Part shown: piece after piece, positions 56,800-64,000 of the stretch | Position numbering within the stretch: position 1 is the first letter of the stretch | How the letters are laid out: the number at the start of each line of letters is the position of its first letter | Assembly: GCF_900102085.1 (NCBI RefSeq) | Contig: NZ_FMVM01000001.1 | Location: 1 to 64,000, forward strand | Source of the DNA: Paenibacillus polysaccharolyticus | GTDB taxonomy: Bacteria; Bacillota; Bacilli; Paenibacillales; Paenibacillaceae | Length of the DNA stretch: 64,000 bases | Reading direction: 5' to 3' | Notes under the pieces: generated by a model | Databases searched by the model: none | Seen by the model: the letters and a program-made list of their open reading frames with translations, nothing else | What the model was told of the DNA's origin: nothing | Made by a program: the position numbers and the translations under genes

Positions 56800-57564
56800 T
56801 TACATTCCCCCCATTTCTCCAGATTCATATAAAACACAAGTTAGTGCAGCCATACCAGCCGTCTCGGCTCGCAAAATGCGTTTGCCCAGTCCAACAGATA
56901 TCGCACCTGCCTCATCGGCCTGAGCCGTTTCCTTCTCGGAAAACCCACCCTCAGGGCCAACAACAACCAGCACGTTTGCTCCTGTGTCAGAAGCAAGCTG
57001 CTCCACGAACGGCTTCAGAACATCTCTAAGCTGTTTGCCGTCCTCTTTTTCATAACAATAACATACAAGATCGTAGTCCCCAAAAGAAGATAACAGCCCT
57101 TTCCAGGAAAGCGGCTGCTCAACAGTTGGAATGCGGTTACGATGGCTCTGTTCAGCAGCTTCCTTGGCGATTTTCCGCCAACGCTCCAGACGTTTGCCTT
57201 CTTTCTTAGCGTCGTATTGCACAATCGTGCGTTCGGATAGAAAAGGCACAAAGGATACGGCGCCGATCTCCGTACATCTCTGAATGACCGTCTCCATCTT
57301 GTCCCCTTTGGGCAAGCTTTGTGCTACCGTTACATTCAACCTTGCTTCGCGATCCATAACCAGCGGTTCCAGGATAGTCGCTTTTACTTCCCCTGCCTCA
57401 ATACTATCGATGGCGACCAAGGCTTCTCTGGAGCTCCCGTCGCTGACAATCAGCTTGTCTCCGGGTTTGCCACGCATGACTTTGCCGATATGACGGGCAT
57501 CGTCGCCAGTTATCACCACTGCATGTCCACTGAACTGCTCTGCAGATACAAAATATCGCTGCAT
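56800..57564 (-). CDS. rsmE: 16S rRNA (uracil(1498)-N3)-methyltransferase RsmE
   Basis: A 254-residue SPOUT methyltransferase. N-terminal PUA-like part (MQRYFVSAEQF, HIGKVMRGKPGDKL) and the knotted C-terminal domain with VVVGPEGGFSEKE and LGKRILRAETAGMAAL. The ATG at 57564 has GGTGG 7 bases upstream; an earlier ATG at 57579 lies inside a poorer context. Confidence 0.95.
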   Translation of the reverse strand: MQRYFVSAEQFSGHAVVITGDDARHIGKVMRGKPGDKLIVSDGSSREALVAIDSIEAGEVKATILEPLVMDREARLNVTVAQSLPKGDKMETVIQRCTEIGAVSFVPFLSERTIVQYDAKKEGKRLERWRKIAKEAAEQSHRNRIPTVEQPLSWKGLLSSFGDYDLVCYCYEKEDGKQLRDVLKPFVEQLASDTGANVLVVVGPEGGFSEKETAQADEAGAISVGLGKRILRAETAGMAALTCVLYESGEMGGM

Positions 57565-57710
57565 ATGTTGTCCACCCATTCTTTCCTGTTATGACTGGAA
57601 TTCTTCCTGCTGGAAGCAGGCAAGAATCCAGTCGCCACAGATGATCATACAACTTTTATGTGCTTATGACCAGCACTACGGTTCGATTACTGACCATTTA
57701 AGAGCTTATA

Positions 57711-58391
57711 TTAAAGATATAATTCAATAACGAGACCAACTAAATCCCGGTACATGTCATTAGCAAACAAATATAGGGGTTGAATTGTGACTGCCTGTAA
57801 TGGCGGAATAATTAAGATCAATAGAAAGACAATGATGGACCATTGTTCCACACCTTGCAGCTTGCGGCTGATTGAAGGCGGCAACACATCTTCAAGAATA
57901 CGATAACCGTCCAGTGGTGGTAACGGGATGAGATTAAACATAAACAGGAAAAAGTTCGTAACACTGAACATCGGCAAAAATGTCATCACAGCTGTGACTA
58001 CCCGCTCATTTTCAATGTTCCCCAGCACACCTGATCCAAACAATATTCCATAAATTACTGCCCCGATAATAGCCAGTAACAGATTGCTGAGTGGACCTAC
58101 TACAGAAACAATCGTTCCCATGAGTCTCGGTTTGTCAAAGTTCGCACGGTTTACAGGTACAGGGCGTGCCCATCCAAAACCTGCAATCACAAGCAAAAGC
58201 ACCCCAAGCAGGTCAAAGTGCGCCACCGGATTCAAGGTGACCCTTCCAAGCAACTTGGCTGTTGGATCACCGAATTTATTAGCAAAATACGCATGCGAAA
58301 ATTCATGAATCGTAAATGCAATCAAAATGGTCACCAGGAAAAACGGCAATTGATCCAGCGGAAGGCGGAAAATCCGATCTAAGAAGTCCAT
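57711..58391 (-). CDS. Site-2 protease family membrane metalloprotease (M50)
   Basis: A 226-residue intramembrane-type zinc protease resembling B. subtilis YwhC. HExxH is present as IHEFSHAYFANKFGD near residue 28-42, and a second motif with LPPLDGYRILE (about 156-166) supplies the third zinc ligand. Four or more hydrophobic helices. Substrate unknown. AGAGGT lies before the ATG. It follows prmA by 3 bases. Confidence 0.9.
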   Translation of the reverse strand: MDFLDRIFRLPLDQLPFFLVTILIAFTIHEFSHAYFANKFGDPTAKLLGRVTLNPVAHFDLLGVLLLVIAGFGWARPVPVNRANFDKPRLMGTIVSVVGPLSNLLLAIIGAVIYGILFGSGVLGNIENERVVTAVMTFLPMFSVTNFFLFMFNLIPLPPLDGYRILEDVLPPSISRKLQGVEQWSIIVFLLILIIPPLQAVTIQPLYLFANDMYRDLVGLVIELYL

Positions 58392-58394
58392 AGA

Positions 58395-59360
58395 CTACCT
58401 CTTTCTGGCTTCAAAGGCTAGCCAGTCCTCTTCACGCTCGATCGCACGAACTTCAAATCCTGATGCCACCAGTGCATCATGTACAACCTGCTCCTTGTTC
58501 TTCCAAATGCCCGAAACGATATAGATCCCACCAGACTCCAGTGCATTATACACATCATCAACGAATAGCAAAATAATTTCAGCCAAGATGTTGGCTACAA
58601 TAATTTTGACTGGCAGCTTGACACCTAGAGCGGGGTCTTGACTTCCAAGCACAGACAATAGATCACTTTCTTTGACCGTGATCTGCTGCTGCATCTTGTT
58701 CAGCTCCACGTTTTCCATCGCACTTGTTACCGCAACCGGATCAAGATCAAGTGCCAGCACATGCTTAGCACCTAGATGTACCGCGCCGATGGCCAAGATA
58801 CCGGAACCTGTACCCACATCAATTATTTCCTCGCCACCCTGAATGACCTTTTCCAGTGTACGTAAACAGAGCGTTGTCGTTGGATGCGTCCCGGTACCAA
58901 AAGCCATTCCTGGATCAAGTTCAATAATTTTTTCATCTGGGCTCTCCGGTGTATATTCCTCCCACGTTGGCTTGATCGTCAGACGCTCGGATATGCGCAC
59001 CGGTTTGAAGTATTGTTTCCAAGCCGTTGCCCAGTCATTTTCATCCACCGTACGTGTTTCGTAACGAATCTCTCCGACATTAATTCCAAAGTCGGGCAAT
59101 TCTTCAATTCTCGGATTTACTTCTGCCTGCAAGGCAGTCATGTCTGTACCTTCGGAGAAATAACCTTTGATGACCGCAAAACCTTCGGGAATATCATTCA
59201 AAGGAACGTCATATAACTCGCCATACGTCGTATCCCGTTTTTTATTTAAAGTACCGGACTCTTCAATCGACACCCCTCCAGCACCCGCTTCATGCAAAAA
59301 ATTCGAAATCATCTCCACAGCTTCTTCTGTGGTATGTATTGTTAGTTCATGCCATAACAT
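58395..59360 (-). CDS. prmA: Ribosomal protein L11 methyltransferase
   Basis: A 321-residue enzyme that trimethylates ribosomal protein L11. The N-terminal L11-recognition domain (MLWHELTIHTT..) is followed by the SAM domain with DPGMAFGTGTHPTT, VIDVGTG-type IIDVGTGSGILAIGA, ALDLDPVAV and VANILAEIIL. GAGGAGG lies 11 bases before the ATG at 59360; 12 codons upstream are open but not family-like. Confidence 0.96.
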   Translation of the reverse strand: MLWHELTIHTTEEAVEMISNFLHEAGAGGVSIEESGTLNKKRDTTYGELYDVPLNDIPEGFAVIKGYFSEGTDMTALQAEVNPRIEELPDFGINVGEIRYETRTVDENDWATAWKQYFKPVRISERLTIKPTWEEYTPESPDEKIIELDPGMAFGTGTHPTTTLCLRTLEKVIQGGEEIIDVGTGSGILAIGAVHLGAKHVLALDLDPVAVTSAMENVELNKMQQQITVKESDLLSVLGSQDPALGVKLPVKIIVANILAEIILLFVDDVYNALESGGIYIVSGIWKNKEQVVHDALVASGFEVRAIEREEDWLAFEARKR

Positions 59361-59442
59361 ACGTGGTTTTGCCTCCTCATTATTCAAACATCCCAACTAT
59401 TGTACTACACTTGCAAGCCGAAGCACAAAGCATACTCGTAAA

Positions 59443-59490
59443 AGAAAACAAAACAGGATATCCGCAGTGAAACCGCTCGAATATCCTGTC
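59443..59490 (-). terminator. Rho-independent terminator
   Basis: Stem ACAGGATAT (59453-59461) with ATATCCTGT (59481-59489), T-rich on the minus-strand 3' side. It ends the gene group at 59529-60093. Confidence 0.75.
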
Positions 59491-59528
59491 CCATTTTTCG
59501 GTGCTGTCGATCTTTCTCATGAACACAA

Positions 59529-59921
59529 CTAATAAAAACGTCCGCCGTTCTGTGTGATCATCTCTGCCGCTTGCGGTAAAGAATCGTGAGAAACAGATAC
59601 CGTCAGCAAAATGCCCTGCTTCACACTTCGCGTTGCATCTTCTGGTGTATGTTCATACACCTGTCCTCCCGATAACATCTCGGTCTCATCACTGATTAGA
59701 GCGAGTACATTTAGCTCGCCGCTGAAGCCGCCAACAACCGCTGTTGGTGAATGCTCTTCTTCCTTAATATCAGTTGAGCCACCTGTTCCTTCATGCTCAC
59801 GCAGACTCTCGATACGTAACTGGTTCGGATGCAGCAACTCCAGAGCTCTGCGAGCAGATTCAGCTTCAGACCAACTCGTGAATACAGCCTCTAGTGTGAC
59901 CGCAGAGCGATCTTCAGTCAT
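59529..59921 (-). CDS. Small protein resembling general-stress (YflT/17M-like) domains
   Basis: A 130-residue protein of unknown function. The first half (VFTSWSEAESARRALELL..LRIESLRE) has the pattern seen at the start of YflT/GsiB-17M-like stress domains, where a strand is followed by an EAE-A helix. The C-terminal half (VKQGILLTVSV..QAAEMITQNGGRF) has a strand and a final helix ending in NGG. The gene at 60281-60649 shows the same plan, so they are probable paralogues. GGAAGGG precedes the ATG, which overlaps the yfhD-like gene by 8 bases. Confidence 0.65.
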   Translation of the reverse strand: MTEDRSAVTLEAVFTSWSEAESARRALELLHPNQLRIESLREHEGTGGSTDIKEEEHSPTAVVGGFSGELNVLALISDETEMLSGGQVYEHTPEDATRSVKQGILLTVSVSHDSLPQAAEMITQNGGRFY

Positions 59922-60093
59922 TGATTTCCCTTCCTTGACGACGATCCGCTGCCTCACTGCGGCGCAAAGCTTCAATATCCTCGTGATCGGCCAATTCTGC
60001 GCTGAACTCCACATCCTCATTTTTCGCAGACTGCAGACGCTTCATCTTTTCCGTTTTTGTTAAAATTTCACCTGGTCGTTGTCGATTAGCCAT
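59914..60093 (-). CDS. YfhD-like small protein
   Basis: A 59-residue protein read directly from the sequence. It starts MANRQRPGEILTKTEKMKRL; the core DVEFSAELADHEDIEALRRS with the following EAADRRQ matches the YfhD family of small Bacilli proteins. GGAGG lies 9 bases before the ATG at 60093. It overlaps the 59529-59921 gene by 8 bases, which implies coupled translation. Function is unknown. Confidence 0.78.
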   Translation of the reverse strand: MANRQRPGEILTKTEKMKRLQSAKNEDVEFSAELADHEDIEALRRSEAADRRQGREIND

Positions 60094-60113
60094 GTTGTTC
60101 TTCCTCCCTTAGT

Positions 60114-60264
60114 ATTTACACATACACTCCGATGACAGAATAACCTTCCAATCGCTGTTATCCCCAGATTTTTTTGATTCCCTTTTTCAAGGGTAAAATC
60201 CGGTGATAAAGGCGAACGCTCCGCTTTTTCAGGTTTTTTCTGTCCTCTCCGTTGCTGTGTAAAT
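60114..60264. repeat. Single dispersed copy of the structured repeat family
   Basis: The 111-bp core at 60134-60244 is very similar to the 26-kb cores, with the same P1 stem (GACAGAA/TTCTGTC). The arm cap is CCCTT/AAGGG (60180-60184 with 60189-60193) instead of CACTTT/AAAGTG. A perfect 9-bp outer stem, ATTTACACA (60114-60122) with TGTGTAAAT (60256-60264), replaces GATTACA/TGTAATC. It fills the gap between the yfhD-like gene and the gene at 60281. Confidence 0.92.
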
Positions 60265-60280
60265 GATCTTATTGCTCAAA

Positions 60281-60649
60281 TCAGATCATTCCACCGGCTT
60301 GTTCAATAATCGACATTGCTCGGTGATGCACCTCTTCATCTACAACGACAGTTAATAGGATGTCCCTGCCTGTAGGGCCGCCTTGTCCGCCATCGCTCAT
60401 TCCGCTTGCAGCAGGGTCTGCCGCAGCCATAATGCCTGAGCTGCCACTCATTTGCATCGCATCAGGTATCCATGATGAGTAACTGCCGGAGATACCTGGT
60501 TTATAGGAGGCTCCGCTTGGCCCAATACCCGCATAACGGCTAAAACGATTAATAGACAAGTCTTCCACTCGCAGCGCCTCCAATTTTTTGACCGCTCCCT
60601 GTGCCTGCTCAGGGCTATGAAAATAGGCCAAAATATTTTTCTCCGTCAT
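60281..60649 (-). CDS. Small protein resembling general-stress (YflT/17M-like) domains
   Basis: A 122-residue protein paralogous in plan to that at 59529-59921: an initial strand plus helix (ILAYFHSPEQAQGAVKKLEA), a Gly/Ser-rich middle (about 45-90), and a closing ILLTVVVDEEVHHRAMSIIE helix ending in AGG. The ATG at 60649 has AGGTGA about 7 bases upstream; a GTG at 60658 is an alternative. Function is unknown. Confidence 0.65.
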   Translation of the reverse strand: MTEKNILAYFHSPEQAQGAVKKLEALRVEDLSINRFSRYAGIGPSGASYKPGISGSYSSWIPDAMQMSGSSGIMAAADPAASGMSDGGQGGPTGRDILLTVVVDEEVHHRAMSIIEQAGGMI

Positions 60650-60743
60650 TCGCTTCACCTGCTTCCTGTAATTCTGTCAATCTGTATCCCGCCATGCTAT
60701 CTTTCCGCAACCGAGTCCAGAATATACCGAATTTCTGACATGT

Positions 60744-60773
60744 GGGAACACTTGGGAACACTTGGGAACACTT
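60744..60773. repeat. Three tandem copies of a 10-bp repeat
   Basis: GGGAACACTT occurs three times head to tail, upstream of the 60281-60649 gene and downstream of the dnaJ terminator on the minus strand. It may be a simple slippage repeat or lie in a promoter region. Confidence 0.85.
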
Positions 60774-60795
60774 CGAAGCAAACTAATTTACATAC

Positions 60796-60835
60796 AAAAA
60801 GACACCATCGATCATCAAAGATCATCGATGGTGTC
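60796..60835 (-). terminator. Rho-independent terminator of dnaJ
   Basis: Minus-strand GACACCATCGAT/ATCGATGGTGTC stem, extended by GATC/GATG with a mismatch, then five T. Confidence 0.92.
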
Positions 60836-60858
60836 CTCATAACTACTTCATATATGAA

Positions 60859-61977
60859 TCAGTCGCCGCGAAAGGCGCGTTTTACTCGATCAAAGAACGA
60901 TTGCTCATGCTCATGAGTTTGTTCTCCATCCAGTGCAGCAATTTGACGAAGCAGATCTTTCTGTTCGTCATTCAGCTTACTTGGTGTAACCACAACAACC
61001 TTCACATGCTGATCTCCTTGTCCCATACCGCGCAGGCGTGGCACGCCTTTACCTTTGAGACGGAAATACGTTCCGGTTTGTGTACCCGCCGGAATTTTCA
61101 GCTTCACTTTTTCGGTCAGTGTCGGGATTTCAATCTCGTCTCCAAGCGCAGCTTGAGCAAACGTCAACGGAATTTCACAGTAGATGTCATCGCCTTCGCG
61201 CTCAAAGAAGTCATGAGACTTCACACGAATAACAATGTACAGGTCGCCTGCAGGACCACCGCGCAGACCGCCTTCACCCTCACCTGTCATACGTAACTGT
61301 GCACCGTCATCCACACCAGCTGGAATGCGAACATTGATTTTGCGCTGTTTGCGAACTTTGCCGCTACCGCTACACGTTGTACATTTTTCTTTGATAATCT
61401 GTCCAGTACCGCTACAGTTCGAACAAGCGCGGCGATTGACCATACGACCAAATGGTGTATTCTGAACGACTTCCTGTTGTCCACTACCCTTGCAGACCGT
61501 ACATGTTTCCGGCTTCGTTCCTGGTTTGGCACCTGAACCGTGACAAGTGTCACAGCCTTCTGTACGCGGAATCGTAATATCCGTTTCCTTGCCAAATACA
61601 GCTTCCTTGAACTCAATGGTCATGGTGTATTGCAGATCGTTCCCCCGTTGCGGAGCATTCGGGTCACGGCGCCCGCCACCACCGCCAAAGAACATATCAA
61701 AGATGTCGCCAAATCCGCCGCCACCAAAGTCTCCACCGCCAAAACCACCTTGGTTCGGATCGATGTGACCATACTGGTCGTACTGAGCACGCTTCTGGCT
61801 GTCACTTACGACATCATAAGCTTCTTTTACTTCTTTAAATTTGGCCTCTGCATCTGCTGCCTTGTTTACGTCAGGGTGATACTGACGGGCGAGCTTGCGG
61901 TAAGCCTTTTTGATTTCCTCGTCGCTTGCATTTTTGCTTAGTCCGAGTACCTCATAATAATCACGTTTTTCAGCCAC
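60859..61977 (-). CDS. dnaJ: Chaperone DnaJ
   Basis: A 372-residue type I Hsp40 that delivers clients to DnaK. J domain with the HPD motif in YHPDVNK (about 33-39), Gly/Phe region (about 75-110), four CxxCxGxG repeats ([32 protein letters not shown]) and the C-terminal client-binding domain. The start is a GTG at 61977 with GGTGGAAGA upstream. It follows dnaK. Confidence 0.97.
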   Translation of the reverse strand: MAEKRDYYEVLGLSKNASDEEIKKAYRKLARQYHPDVNKAADAEAKFKEVKEAYDVVSDSQKRAQYDQYGHIDPNQGGFGGGDFGGGGFGDIFDMFFGGGGGRRDPNAPQRGNDLQYTMTIEFKEAVFGKETDITIPRTEGCDTCHGSGAKPGTKPETCTVCKGSGQQEVVQNTPFGRMVNRRACSNCSGTGQIIKEKCTTCSGSGKVRKQRKINVRIPAGVDDGAQLRMTGEGEGGLRGGPAGDLYIVIRVKSHDFFEREGDDIYCEIPLTFAQAALGDEIEIPTLTEKVKLKIPAGTQTGTYFRLKGKGVPRLRGMGQGDQHVKVVVVTPSKLNDEQKDLLRQIAALDGEQTHEHEQSFFDRVKRAFRGD

Positions 61978-62018
61978 TCTTCCACCCCCATAACATTCAC
62001 CTTATCGCACATCGTGAC

Positions 62019-62060
62019 AAAAGGAAAGTCAAAGCACGGGAGCCCCGGCTATGACTTTCC
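62019..62060 (-). terminator. Hairpin between dnaK and dnaJ
   Basis: Minus-strand GGAAAGTCA with TGACTTTCC and an inner AGC/GCT extension, followed by TTTTG. It may partially terminate, or stabilise the dnaK message, so that dnaK exceeds dnaJ. Confidence 0.7.
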
Positions 62061-62111
62061 CTTTAATCCGAACGTCACCGATGTTTTAACTCGCAGGCTA
62101 TCGCGAATTAA

Positions 62112-63998
<1,887 letters not shown>

Positions 63999-64000
63999 CT

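Overview
The window is a chromosomal segment of a low-to-moderate-GC, endospore-forming Firmicute, most likely Paenibacillus. Three things support this. The gene order from dnaK to rpoD matches the Bacillus subtilis yqe/yqf region (dnaK-dnaJ-prmA-rsmE-mtaB-yqeW-rpsU-yqeY-nfeD-floA-yqfC-yqfD-phoH-yqfF-ybeY-dgkA-cdd-era-yqzL-recO-glyQS-yqxD-dnaG-rpoD-trmK-nif3). Sporulation genes are present (yqfC, yqfD, a CotD-like coat protein). RNase P RNA, a T-box leader, and sigma-W and sigma-E type promoters are also of Bacilli type. Nearly all genes lie on the minus strand.

Layout, left to right. An intact IS1182-family insertion sequence (4-1770) is followed by two divergent TerC-family membrane proteins, a thiI/cysteine desulfurase pair for tRNA thiolation, a lytic transglycosylase, three small conserved proteins (a membrane protein, a DUF1540 protein and a YpuI-like protein), a secreted subtilisin-like protease and a CotD-like coat protein (to about 11 kb). 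A MocR-type regulator stands divergent to a PLP aminotransferase, with repeated ACTGTTAT sites between them. Then come rnpB, nif3-trmK, the macromolecular synthesis operon (yqxD-dnaG-rpoD), and glyQS behind a T-box with a probable GGC specifier (to 23.6 kb).

From 23.7 to 38 kb lie recO, yqzL, era, cdd, dgkA, ybeY, the c-di-AMP phosphodiesterase yqfF, phoH, yqfD-yqfC behind a sigma-E-like promoter, and nfeD-floA plus a membrane protein of unknown function behind a textbook sigma-W promoter, then yqeY, rpsU and a HIT protein. From 38 to 51 kb the double-strand-break repair genes addB-addA-sbcD-sbcC form one operon inserted into the ancestral order. From 52 to 64 kb lie an RlmI-like methyltransferase, a Na/Pi cotransporter, a NUDIX hydrolase, mtaB, rsmE, a site-2 protease, prmA, a small stress-like gene group, dnaJ and dnaK.

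The least explained content is a family of structured intergenic repeats. A roughly 220-bp unit is present as three full tandem copies plus a truncated one at 26185-26905, with single dispersed copies at 60114-60264 and 53521-53698. All share nested stems and a three-way-junction fold, and several stems keep pairing although both arms changed sequence between copies. A separate three-way-junction structure with a U-tract lies downstream of sbcC (38126-38220). No CRISPR array, tRNA gene or prophage was seen.
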